From positions 32,782 to 96,781 of the forward strand of contig JBBPYK010000088.1 of assembly GCA_038199985.1 (NCBI GenBank): DNA of 64,000 nucleotides, given 5' to 3'. The stretch is from Arthrobacter_J sp038199985. GTDB taxonomy: Bacteria; Actinomycetota; Actinomycetes; Actinomycetales; Micrococcaceae. Under the pieces are notes generated by a model. That model was not told where the DNA came from. It ran no database searches and saw nothing but the letters and a program-made list of their open reading frames with translations. Shown here piece by piece: positions 25,077 to 32,852 of this stretch (position 1 is the first letter of the stretch; each line of letters starts with the position of its first letter). A program made the translations under genes and the position numbers.

Positions 25077-25703
25077 ATGACTGAACAACTAACCAACACT
25101 GCACCACGCAAGCCGCGCTATCGCTGGCGCGTGGTAGATATCGTGGTCGCAGCGCTTATCGCCGTCACTGGTGGAGTGATTTTCTGGTTGTGGTCTCTCG
25201 GCGCCGGACCAGTAGGTGTTCTGACGGCAGCCTACCCACCGCTGGCTGGCCTCTACAGCGGAGGCTGGGTCATCCCAGCTGTCCTCGGCGCACTCATTAT
25301 TCGGAAGCCCGGAGCTGCATTCTTCTGTGAAACGGTCGGCGCCATGGGCGAGTTGCTGATGGGCTCCAAGTACGGTGTCGCCGTCATGGTGTCCGGAATG
25401 GTTCAGGGCCTGGGCGCGGAACTAATGTTCGCGGCCTTCGGCTACCGGAGATTCACGCTCTCCGTTGCGCTTCTGGCAGGCGGCGCCGCAGGATTGTTCA
25501 TGGGAATCAATGACACCATCGCGCCGTGGGGCTGGAACATTGCGTGGGCACTGGATCACAAGATCGTCTACATCGTGTGCTGCGTCGTTGGATGCGCCAT
25601 CCTTGCCGGAGTCCTGTCCTGGCTGGCAGCACGCGGGCTGTCACGCACCGGAGCCTTGAGCGCATTCCCGTCGCGCAACGCGGCGTCCGAACCAGTGCTA
25701 TGA
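25077..25703 (+). CDS. ykoE: ECF importer substrate-binding subunit, YkoE type
   Basis: The 208-residue membrane protein has six hydrophobic segments. The motif 'AAYPPLAGLYSGGWVIPAVLGALIIRKPGAA' region (YPPLAGLYSGGWVIPAVLGA) and 'GAMGELLMGSKYG' identify the YkoE S component, which binds thiamine or its pyrimidine precursor HMP. The riboswitch in front supports thiamine-related specificity. Its stop overlaps the ATG of the ATPase gene. Confidence 0.92.
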   Translation: MTEQLTNTAPRKPRYRWRVVDIVVAALIAVTGGVIFWLWSLGAGPVGVLTAAYPPLAGLYSGGWVIPAVLGALIIRKPGAAFFCETVGAMGELLMGSKYGVAVMVSGMVQGLGAELMFAAFGYRRFTLSVALLAGGAAGLFMGINDTIAPWGWNIAWALDHKIVYIVCCVVGCAILAGVLSWLAARGLSRTGALSAFPSRNAASEPVL

Positions 25704-27196
25704 GCGTCAGTGCGCAACCCCGGATTGGGGTCAAGCCAGCGGAAATCAAGGCGGTGAACTGGGGATGGCGGCACTCCGGCCGCGAGCAGTCGGCTGTCCA
25801 AGGGCTGGACCTACACATCGAACCGGGTGAGAAAGTCCTTCTCCTCGGGCCTTCCGGCGCCGGAAAGTCGACACTGCTCCATGCTCTGGCCGGAGTGCTT
25901 GGGGCCGAGGAGGACGCCGATGAGACCGGCTCGCTCACTATCGACGACCAGAACGCCAGCGGGCTGCGCGGTCGTGCGGGGCTCATGCAACAAGACCCGG
26001 AGTCCCAGGTCATCCTGTCCCGGGTGGGCGACGACGTAGCGTTCGGGGCGGAAAACCTCGCGGTCGAACCCACCGAGATCTGGCGCCGGGTCCGCTCCGC
26101 GCTCACGGCAGTCGGGCTGGACGTTCCGCTGAATCATCCGACGTCGCACCTCTCGGGCGGCCAGAAGCAGCGGCTGGCGCTCGCAGGTATTCTGGCCATG
26201 CAGCCCGGCTTGATCCTCTTGGATGAGCCCACAGCCAACCTAGATCCGGAGGGCGTCATAGAGGTTCGTGACGCCGTGGCCCGTGTCCTAGAAAATACTG
26301 GAGCCACGCTCGTGGTAGTGGAACACCGAGTGGACGCGTGGATCGACGTCGTGGACCGGGTCGTTGTGCTCGAACCGGGTGGCGGAGTCTCAATGGATGG
26401 CCGCCCCGATGTGGTCTTCCCGCAGGCACGGGACCGACTCATCTCGGCTGGCGTGTGGGTCCCCGGATACTCTCCGCAGATAAAACCCAGAGAGAACATC
26501 GGCAGCGGCACGCCGCTTCTGGAGGCTGAGAATCTCTCGGTCTCACGTGAAAAAGTACGACGGCGATACTTGCCGGTCCCGGCGGCGTCGGACATCAACG
26601 TGGTCGTCAAGCGGGGGAGGGCCTTGAGCGTTACCGGGCCCAATGGGGCAGGGAAATCGACGTTCGCCCTCACCCTTGCTGGGCTGCTGCCCGCGCTGTC
26701 CGGTGAGGTAAATGCCACCGCCGAGTTCGCCGGGAACCTAGGCAACCACCCGGCTCGGTGGAAGGCGCGCGATCTCATCACCCGGATCGGCACCGTTTTT
26801 CAGGAACCCGAGCACCAGTTCGTGACCGGAAGAGTCTACGATGAACTCGCGTTCGGGCCGAGGCAGGCCGGGCTTTCGGATGACGACGTGGCCGCACGAG
26901 TGGACGAGCTTCTGCAGAGACTACGCCTGGAGTCTTTGGTGGAGGCCAACCCCTATACGCTCTCCGGCGGTGAAAAGCGGAGGCTCTCCGTGGCCACAGT
27001 GCTGGCAACCCGCCCCGAAGTGCTGGTGCTCGACGAACCAACCTTCGGGCAGGATGCCAATACCTGGGCTGAACTCGCTTCCCTGCTGCTCGGTCTTCTG
27101 GATAGCGGAACAGCAGTGGTGTCCGTGACCCATGATGCCGCCTTTACTAGGGCTCTGGGCGGAGCGCAGTTGGAGCTTGGAAAGGACGCTTCATGA
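25700..27196 (+). CDS. ykoD: ECF importer ATPase with two ABC domains, YkoD type
   Basis: A 498-residue fusion of two ATP-binding cassettes. First domain: Walker A GPSGAGKST (about residue 50), signature LSGGQKQR, Walker B LILLDEPTANLD. Second domain: Walker A GPNGAGKST (about residue 316), signature LSGGEKRR, Walker B VLVLDEPTFGQD. The Q-loop in the second reads 'VFQEPEHQFVTGRVYDELAFG', the ECF-type sequence contacting the T component. The ATG at 25700 was chosen because it overlaps the ykoE stop; an open frame further upstream is out of coding context. It powers YkoE/YkoC. Confidence 0.94.
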   Translation: MSVSAQPRIGVKPAEIKAVNWGWRHSGREQSAVQGLDLHIEPGEKVLLLGPSGAGKSTLLHALAGVLGAEEDADETGSLTIDDQNASGLRGRAGLMQQDPESQVILSRVGDDVAFGAENLAVEPTEIWRRVRSALTAVGLDVPLNHPTSHLSGGQKQRLALAGILAMQPGLILLDEPTANLDPEGVIEVRDAVARVLENTGATLVVVEHRVDAWIDVVDRVVVLEPGGGVSMDGRPDVVFPQARDRLISAGVWVPGYSPQIKPRENIGSGTPLLEAENLSVSREKVRRRYLPVPAASDINVVVKRGRALSVTGPNGAGKSTFALTLAGLLPALSGEVNATAEFAGNLGNHPARWKARDLITRIGTVFQEPEHQFVTGRVYDELAFGPRQAGLSDDDVAARVDELLQRLRLESLVEANPYTLSGGEKRRLSVATVLATRPEVLVLDEPTFGQDANTWAELASLLLGLLDSGTAVVSVTHDAAFTRALGGAQLELGKDAS

Positions 27197-27987
27197 GAGA
27201 TGAACTGTTCAATCCGGACAACACTGCGTTACTCACCCGGGCCAATCCGTTGGCGAAACTCGTCGCCGTCGTCCTGGTGACGTTCACCCTCGCAGCCTCC
27301 ATCGACTGGGTTTCGGCCTCTGTAGCGTTAGGACTGGAACTACTGCTGCTGCCCTTGGCCGGGATGAGCTTGATTGCTCTTGCCAGGCGAGGGTGGCCGC
27401 TGGCCGTGGCGATACTTCTAGGCGGGTGGAGCACCGCGATTGTTGCCGAGGACTCAGGCGCCATCCTGCTGAACCTTGGTTATGTGGACATTACAGAAGG
27501 ATCCCTCGCGGCCGCCGTTGCGATCACGGCCCGCAGTTTCGCCGTCGCACTTCCCGGGATACTGCTCATGGTCAGCACCGATCCTACCGACCTTGCGGAT
27601 TCATTGGCGCAACAAGCCAAGCTGCCACACCGGTTCGTCTTGGGGACACTGGCTGCCATGCGCCTCATCGGTCTCATGATCGAGGAATGGCGGACTCTAG
27701 GCATGGCACGCAGGGCACGCGGCGTCGGATCAATGGGCAGCCCCTGGGCGCGATTCAAGGCGAATCTTTCACAGGCATTCGGTCTGCTGGTGCAGTCTAT
27801 TCGGCGTGCCTCGCGCCTGGCTGTAACGATGGAAGCGCGCGGTTTCGGCGGCGAACAACGAACGTGGGCACGCAAAGCAACGTACGCAGGCATGGATGTG
27901 GTGGTGGTTCTCGGCGGAGTGCTTGTGGCCGGCACAGCAATGGCCGCTGCCATGCACCTGGGAACCTGGAACCTGGTCTGGGGTTAG
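27193..27987 (+). CDS. ykoC: ECF importer transmembrane (T) subunit, YkoC type
   Basis: A 264-residue T component with five membrane helices. The coupling helices are visible as 'MRLIGLMIEEWRTLGMARRARG' and 'RASRLAVTMEARGFG', matching the ARG signature pair of the family (ARRARG and EARGFG), which contact the ATPase. Start overlaps the ykoD stop by four bases. Its stop TAG shares bases with the TAA of the convergent small gene (TTAG at 27984-27987). Confidence 0.93.
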   Translation: MRDELFNPDNTALLTRANPLAKLVAVVLVTFTLAASIDWVSASVALGLELLLLPLAGMSLIALARRGWPLAVAILLGGWSTAIVAEDSGAILLNLGYVDITEGSLAAAVAITARSFAVALPGILLMVSTDPTDLADSLAQQAKLPHRFVLGTLAAMRLIGLMIEEWRTLGMARRARGVGSMGSPWARFKANLSQAFGLLVQSIRRASRLAVTMEARGFGGEQRTWARKATYAGMDVVVVLGGVLVAGTAMAAAMHLGTWNLVWG

Positions 27988-28166
27988 TCCGCGTTTTCGT
28001 CCTGCGTGTCGGCGACGTCTTGTGAATCGCCAGAGCTCGCGTCCTTGGTCTCCGCATCTTCGTTGCGGGGGCCGGGGCCGCCGTAACCGCCTTCATCCAT
28101 GTCTTCTAGGCCGCCACCGATATCAGGGTTCTCGCTGGACTCGGCCTTGCTGTTCTGTTCAGTCAT
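27984..28166 (-). CDS. Small acidic hypothetical protein
   Basis: A 60-residue acidic, Gly/Asp/Glu/Ser-rich protein (MTEQNSKAESSENPDIGGG...). No membrane segment or known domain; likely disordered. The ATG at 28166 has AAAGGAT upstream, a good ribosome-binding site, so it is probably translated; a longer frame upstream lacks one. Its stop overlaps the ykoC stop by the shared TTAG. Confidence 0.6.
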   Translation of the reverse strand: MTEQNSKAESSENPDIGGGLEDMDEGGYGGPGPRNEDAETKDASSGDSQDVADTQDENAD

Positions 28167-28311
28167 GAGTGATCCTTTTCTCGTCTTCAAGTCTTCAGGT
28201 TCAAGCCTAGCTACCCAACGCGGCGAACTGAATGGCCGGCGCTCAAGTATTTCAGAGCCCTTGCAGCCTGTGGCCGTCCGGGGAGGTGGTCGCAGTGACC
28301 ACCTACTCGCA

Positions 28312-29199
28312 CTATAGGGCGGACTCAAGGAGGGCAGTGAGCTCAACCGTGAGTGCGCTTCCTGAGTCCGACGTAGTGCTCAGAGATTGCCCATCGATGG
28401 AGTTCACCGGTGCCAGCAGCCGGATGCTCGAGGCAAGCCAGACGCCGTCGGCGTCGAACAGATCCTGTGGAACCAGTGGCCCGTACCCTAGACGCCATCC
28501 GGCGGCGTTCGCAGCGGCGAAGAGTGCGCCCTGGGTGGTGCCGGGCAGAACCCCGCTCTTGAGCAACGGCGTCTGCAAGGTTTTCACGCCATCCCGATCG
28601 GTGGCCAACAAGACCGTGGACGTGGGCCCCTCGAGCACCATGCCGTCGGAGGACGTGAAAATCGCGTCGTCGAAGCCTGCTGCGTGGGCGTATCGTAGGG
28701 CCGCCATGTTGACTGCGTAGGAAAGAGTTTTTGCGCCCATCAGCAGCCACGGCGCACGCTCCGCTGCAGCGCTGTTGTACCCGCGGTCTAGCAACGTGAC
28801 AGCTAGGCCCGTCTCGCGTTGCTGCCGGGATTTCCGGGTGACGGCAGATACTTGCACCCAGGCCGTCGGTGCGGAGGCGCCTTCCACTCCACGTGTGACG
28901 AGAAGTTTCACCACGAGTTCCGACGCAGTGTCCTCTTCGTTGTGGCACGCGATCGCCGTCTCGATGGCCCGCTCCCACTGAACCGGAGCTGGAATTTTGA
29001 GTTCAAGGCTCGCTGCTGAGGTTGCCATTCTTTCCAGATGCGCCTGGAGTTTCCGTGGTTTGCCATCGCGGGCCAGCATGGACTCAAACACGCCGTCGCC
29101 ACGGGTGGCTCCCAGATCGGTGGCCATCAACTGTGGTTTTGAAGCGTCAACGATTCGTCCGTGGGGGTGAAGGGGGTCGAGGAACACCAGAACTGTCAT
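28312..29199 (-). CDS. pabC: Aminodeoxychorismate lyase / class IV aminotransferase
   Basis: The product (295 residues from the ATG at 29199; 299 from the ATG at 29211) is a fold-type IV PLP enzyme. The cofactor lysine lies in 'GAKTLSYAVNMAALRYA' and the PLP phosphate-contact region in 'SSDGMVLEGPTSTVLL'. 'GDGVFESMLARDG' is the usual N-terminal motif. Next to pabB it should split 4-amino-4-deoxychorismate to 4-aminobenzoate and pyruvate in folate synthesis. Branched-chain or D-amino-acid transaminases share the fold; the neighbour decides the call. It follows the pabB fusion with almost no gap. Confidence 0.88.
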   Translation of the reverse strand: MTVLVFLDPLHPHGRIVDASKPQLMATDLGATRGDGVFESMLARDGKPRKLQAHLERMATSAASLELKIPAPVQWERAIETAIACHNEEDTASELVVKLLVTRGVEGASAPTAWVQVSAVTRKSRQQRETGLAVTLLDRGYNSAAAERAPWLLMGAKTLSYAVNMAALRYAHAAGFDDAIFTSSDGMVLEGPTSTVLLATDRDGVKTLQTPLLKSGVLPGTTQGALFAAANAAGWRLGYGPLVPQDLFDADGVWLASSIRLLAPVNSIDGQSLSTTSDSGSALTVELTALLESAL

Positions 29200-29214
29200 G
29201 CCGCCCAGCATAAT

Positions 29215-31245
29215 TTATGTGTCGGCTGGAAACTGCTTCCCCAGCGCTGCCAGCACTCCGCGGGCCTTGGTACGTACCTCTTCCCATTCGTCGCCTGGCA
29301 CCGAGTCTGCTGTGATCGCCCCTCCAACGCCGAGACTTAGGTCGAAACCGGCCTCGACACGGTGCATGACGAGGGTACGAATAACGACCGACAACTCAAC
29401 CGCGCCATTGAGTGAAAAGTAGCCCACCGCGCCGGAGTAAGGCCCGCGCGGTCCCGACTCCAATCGGTCCAGAATCGCCATGGTGCTGATTTTCGGGGCC
29501 CCAGTCATCGACCCTGCGGGAAAGGCAGCCGCGATCGCCTCCGCACGGGAAGCGTCAGGACTGAGCTGCGCGTCGATGGTGCTGACCATCTGATGGACGG
29601 TGGTGTAACTTTCGACGGCGCACAATCGGCTGACGGACACTGTTCCGGGGACTGCGAAGTGGGAGAGGTCGTTGCGCAGGAGATCCACGATCATGATGTT
29701 CTCGGCTCTGTCCTTCGGCGACCGTTCGAGTTCTCGCCGGAGGGCCGCGTCCCCTTCAGGATCTGCAAGGCGGGGACGGGTTCCCTTGATGGGCTCAGCT
29801 CGCAACGCCCCCTCAGCGGTGATGGAAAGAAAACGCTCAGGCGAAGATCCCGCAAGGTGCAGGTCTCCAAACCGTAGGTAGTTGGCAAAAGGGGCAGGGC
29901 TACCACGGCGGAGGGAGTTGTAGACCCGCACCGGTTCGAGCCGGTTCGCGTGAGCCGTCAACTCCGTGGTCAGGCATATCTCGTAAGAGTTACCGGCCCG
30001 GATCTCATGTTGGGCCGAAACGATTTTAGCCAGGTAGTCTTCCCTCGAATCTCGCACCGTGAAGGTGCAGCACTCGGGAGCGGGCAGGTGGTCATCGGAC
30101 GTCTCTGTGTCCGCGAGCACAGCGCTACGAGCAGTAACCAGCCAGGCCTCCGTGTCTTCATCAGCACACCCGTCACTGAGTGTCACCAGGTATGCGACGT
30201 CGGCTCGGTGATCAAGAACGATGGCGCGCCCTGCGAAGATCAGCGACGCATCCGGGGTCCGTGCGGCACCAGCTCTGTCTGTACCTCCGGTCTCGCGCTT
30301 GAGCTCGTAGCCCAGATACCCAAGCCACCCCAAAGTGAACCCGCAGGGATAATCGGCCGGAGTCTCTATCGAGGCTCCAGCCCAAATGGTGTTCAACCAG
30401 CGAAAGAAGGGCTCCCGAATGCTCACGGTGATCGGCCCCCCGGAGAGCACCATAGTCCCGCCCTCGTACCGTGCTGCCCGTCCGTGCTTGCCGCCGTCGT
30501 CGGCCAGAATGCTGAAGCGGTTGCGATCATTGAGCTCGTGCGTATTGGAACTATCTAGCCATACCGTGTTGCCGGATTCCGCGTAGAGCGAGGCGAATAA
30601 TGTTCTAGCATCACTGCGTGCCGGCAATTTCTCAACCTGCACGGACAAGGCAGGGCGGGGCAGGTGAGATAGCTTTCCGGCCAGCGCGGGAAGTTCGAGA
30701 AGCGCCTCGACGACGAGCGCGGGAGTCTCAGGCCCCTGGTGTCCGTTCACAATAACGTCGGCGTCCTCGGTTACATCGTCAGCAGAAAGCCACTGCTCCT
30801 CCTGAGCCGCCCACCGGTCCCAGAACGGTGCATACGTATCGCCATCACGGGCCAGAGCCATACGACAACGTAGGTCCTCGGCCGCTTCGATCCAGACCAC
30901 TGCGTCAAGGAGTGGCCGTGCCGCCGAACACGCTGCGCCTACACCCTCCAGCAGGACCACATCGACGGGTTCTGTATATCGCGCAGGGCCGTCGTCGCCA
31001 GCTTCCCAGTCCCAGGCCCGCCATTCCGCAACCTGACCAGTATGGAGAGGAGTCAGAACGTCGCGAACGTAATGGTCCATTCCCTGCCGGAGTCCGTCCC
31101 AACCGGGATAGACGTCCTCAAGATGGAATACGTTGACACTGCAATGGGCACGCAGTAGGACCGCAAGTTCATTGGTCAGTGTCGTTTTGCCAGCGCCGGA
31201 CAACCCATCGATCGCTATAAGTAGTGGACGAGCGCTAACGGTCAC
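29215..31245 (-). CDS. pabB: P-loop (uridine-kinase-like) domain fused to aminodeoxychorismate synthase component I
   Basis: A 676-residue fusion. Residues 1 to about 185 are a P-loop NTPase: Walker A 'IDGLSGAGKTTLTNEL' (residues 12-22), 'EPVDVVLLEGVGA' and 'DADVIVNG', like the uridine-kinase/phosphoribulokinase group. After a linker, residues about 210-676 are PabB: 'AGNSYEICLTTELTA', 'PIKGTRPR' and 'ENIMIVDLLRNDL', ending in 'SLGVGGAITADSVPGDEWEEV'. Lysine in PIKGT distinguishes PabB from TrpE, which has alanine there. It makes 4-amino-4-deoxychorismate; no glutaminase domain is present, so ammonia must come from a PabA encoded elsewhere. The job of the kinase part is unknown. The start overlaps the phosphatase gene by 11 bases. 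Confidence 0.88.
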   Translation of the reverse strand: MTVSARPLLIAIDGLSGAGKTTLTNELAVLLRAHCSVNVFHLEDVYPGWDGLRQGMDHYVRDVLTPLHTGQVAEWRAWDWEAGDDGPARYTEPVDVVLLEGVGAACSAARPLLDAVVWIEAAEDLRCRMALARDGDTYAPFWDRWAAQEEQWLSADDVTEDADVIVNGHQGPETPALVVEALLELPALAGKLSHLPRPALSVQVEKLPARSDARTLFASLYAESGNTVWLDSSNTHELNDRNRFSILADDGGKHGRAARYEGGTMVLSGGPITVSIREPFFRWLNTIWAGASIETPADYPCGFTLGWLGYLGYELKRETGGTDRAGAARTPDASLIFAGRAIVLDHRADVAYLVTLSDGCADEDTEAWLVTARSAVLADTETSDDHLPAPECCTFTVRDSREDYLAKIVSAQHEIRAGNSYEICLTTELTAHANRLEPVRVYNSLRRGSPAPFANYLRFGDLHLAGSSPERFLSITAEGALRAEPIKGTRPRLADPEGDAALRRELERSPKDRAENIMIVDLLRNDLSHFAVPGTVSVSRLCAVESYTTVHQMVSTIDAQLSPDASRAEAIAAAFPAGSMTGAPKISTMAILDRLESGPRGPYSGAVGYFSLNGAVELSVVIRTLVMHRVEAGFDLSLGVGGAITADSVPGDEWEEVRTKARGVLAALGKQFPADT

Positions 31246-31732
31246 GGAGGAGGTTTTTCACGTGGTCCACAACCCCAGGAATCGCGCCGTTGATGAGAGC
31301 CCACGTGGTTTCGAAGTCTTCCTTATCGCCGAACCAGGGGTCGTAGATGCCCAGCTCACGCAGCGGAACTCCCGACGACGACGGTTCGAACTCCCGCAGG
31401 AGCCGCACCTTATCGATGGCCTCCGCATCCGGTGCGTTGGCCCGCAGGTGCTCATGGTGATCCAGGTCCAGAGCCAGAATCAAGTCCCGGTCTTTGTACC
31501 AGGACGGTTCGAATTGCCGGGCAACGTGCTCGCCGCTCGCGAGGTCCTGCGACGCGAGTTTCGCCGCAGCGCGGGGGTCGATTGGCTTTCCAACCTCCCA
31601 CTCGGTGGTGCCGGCTGAATCCACGCTCACAGCATGCGCGAGCCCAGCTTCCGTGAAGGCTCTGGCCAGCATGAACTCCGCCATGGGGGAGCGGCAAATA
31701 TTTCCGGTGCAGACTGTGATGACCCGATACAT
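31235..31732 (-). CDS. Low-molecular-weight protein-tyrosine phosphatase
   Basis: The 165-residue enzyme has the catalytic loop CTGNICRSP at residues 8-16 (C-x5-R) and the general-acid loop 'IYDPWFGD' (DPW). It dephosphorylates tyrosine phosphates in proteins or arginine phosphate in some relatives. It is first in the minus-strand run phosphatase / pabB fusion / pabC. No cognate tyrosine kinase is nearby. Confidence 0.92.
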   Translation of the reverse strand: MYRVITVCTGNICRSPMAEFMLARAFTEAGLAHAVSVDSAGTTEWEVGKPIDPRAAAKLASQDLASGEHVARQFEPSWYKDRDLILALDLDHHEHLRANAPDAEAIDKVRLLREFEPSSSGVPLRELGIYDPWFGDKEDFETTWALINGAIPGVVDHVKNLLRDR

Positions 31733-31752
31733 GTCTACAGTCTATGAGTACC

Positions 31753-32373
31753 TCACACTGCAGCAAGGCCTACCCCGACGGTGACGAACAATCCGCCGAA
31801 GATTCGGTTGAGAACCTTCTGTCCATGCGCGTTGCGGGTCAAGCGCTGGAAGGTTTTGGCCGCAGCGGCAAAGAACAACCACATGACGAGCACATCGACG
31901 ACGACGACAGTCCCCGTGAGCACCAGATACTGCGGAATCAACGGTTGCTCGGGTTTGATGAACTGGGGCATGAAGGCCAGAAAGAACACGATGGCCTTCG
32001 GATTGAGCAGGTTGACCCAGAGGCCACGCCGAAACATGGAAAGGCGTGGTTCGTGCTGGCGGAGGACGACGGCGTCGTTGTTCAGCTCGGCGCGCTCGCG
32101 AAACTTCTGGACCCCGAGGTACACGAGGTAGGCAGCACCGCCGTAGCGAATGATGTTGAAGGCCAGTGGGGACCCTGCCACCAGTACGCCCACGCCGGCT
32201 GCGACGATCAGGATGTGAGCGATCAGGGCCAGTTGCTGACCGGTGATGCCCCAAATCGCGCGGGTGTAGCCCGCGTTAAGTGAGTTGCTCATCGTGTTGA
32301 TGGCTCCTGCGCCCGGAGTAAAGCTGATGAGGAGACAGGCGCCCACGAGGGCCAGCCAGAGTGAGGGAAGCAC
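31753..32373 (-). CDS. LysE/RhtB family amino-acid exporter
   Basis: A 206-residue protein with six hydrophobic segments. The first holds 'SFTPGAGAINTMSNSLNAGYTRAIWGITGQQLAL', whose PGAxxINT element is the family mark (usually PGP). The middle segment 'AYLVYLGVQKFRERAEL' is also typical. Members export basic or small neutral amino acids; the substrate is not predictable here. It is 20 bases upstream of the phosphatase gene on the same strand and may be co-transcribed. Confidence 0.88.
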   Translation of the reverse strand: MLPSLWLALVGACLLISFTPGAGAINTMSNSLNAGYTRAIWGITGQQLALIAHILIVAAGVGVLVAGSPLAFNIIRYGGAAYLVYLGVQKFRERAELNNDAVVLRQHEPRLSMFRRGLWVNLLNPKAIVFFLAFMPQFIKPEQPLIPQYLVLTGTVVVVDVLVMWLFFAAAAKTFQRLTRNAHGQKVLNRIFGGLFVTVGVGLAAV

Positions 32374-32392
32374 TGTGCCATCTTAGGGGTGG

Positions 32393-32439
32393 AAGGCAGC
32401 GGGGTCACACCGGTTACTCGGTGTGACCCCGCTGCCTTT
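32393..32439. terminator. Long perfect hairpin
   Basis: AAGGCAGCGGGGTCACACCG (32393-32412) and its exact complement (32419-32438) form a 20-bp stem with loop GTTACT. It separates the 62-residue ORF (minus) from the lysE gene. TTTACC follows on the plus side; no U tract on the minus side. Confidence 0.6.
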
Positions 32440-32450
32440 ACCTCAGTGTT

Positions 32451-32639
32451 TCAGTACTTCTGTGTCTCTGTATTTATGAGCTGGATGCCTTCGTTGCTGC
32501 TCTTGCCTGACTTATCGCTGGCATTTATGGTGACGTTCGCGGTTATTCCTGCCGCTTGAGCGGGCGCTCCGGTGGAAATCCCTGTAAGTACGGTGGCCGA
32601 AGCGGCACGTGGTTTGCCGGCGATCTTCTTGTTATTCAT
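32451..32639 (-). CDS. Small hypothetical protein divergent from dnaK
   Basis: A 62-residue open frame, MNNKKIAGKPRAASATVLTG..., with ACGAGG seven bases before the ATG at 32639. It has no membrane segment and no family I recognise; the composition is rich in Ala/Thr/Gly/Asn. Support for coding comes from the ribosome-binding site, the hairpin directly behind its stop and its position opposite dnaK, where one HAIR operator lies 59 bases upstream. A competing plus-strand frame in the same region has no such signals. It remains a modest call. The rest of 32374-32852 holds the hairpin and the dnaK control region. Confidence 0.45.
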   Translation of the reverse strand: MNNKKIAGKPRAASATVLTGISTGAPAQAAGITANVTINASDKSGKSSNEGIQLINTETQKY

Positions 32640-32697
32640 GTTCAACCTCGTTAATCGGTTGATGCCTCTCATTGATCATTCTGACCAAATTGAAGGA

Positions 32698-32718
32698 CTT
32701 GAGTCGATAACGCTCATG
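32698..32718. promoter_or_regulatory. HAIR operator 1 (HspR site) upstream of dnaK
   Basis: CTTGAGT-CGATAAC-GCTCATG matches the HspR consensus CTTGAGT-N7-ACTCAAG in 11 of 14 positions or better. It lies just before the -35 box. Confidence 0.85.
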
Positions 32719-32724
32719 TCTGAT

Positions 32725-32752
32725 TTGACACCATCGCGAGCGGGAGTAAAGT
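32725..32752 (+). promoter_or_regulatory. dnaK operon promoter
   Basis: TTGACA (32725-32730), 16-base spacer, TAAAGT (32747-32752). A perfect -35 and a four-of-six -10, placing the transcription start near 32759, inside HAIR operator 2. It resembles a housekeeping-sigma promoter kept shut by HspR. Confidence 0.75.
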
Positions 32753-32771
32753 TGAGTGCAGAACGCTCAAT
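32751..32771. promoter_or_regulatory. HAIR operator 2 (HspR site) overlapping the dnaK start
   Basis: GTTGAGT-GCAGAAC-GCTCAAT, an inverted repeat with the HAIR spacing. It overlaps the end of the -10 box and the presumed start point, so bound HspR would block polymerase directly. Confidence 0.85.
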
Positions 32772-32852
32772 CATGTCGGGTTGAGCGTGCCGCACCGGCA
32801 CTCGCGGTGTCCGGCAACGCTATTCAGTGGATCTCTGAAAGGACCAGCACTT

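Noticed and set aside
32572..32784. Plus-strand 70-codon frame before dnaK with one hydrophobic stretch
   Set aside because: Runs through the operators and promoter of dnaK, and has no ribosome-binding site.
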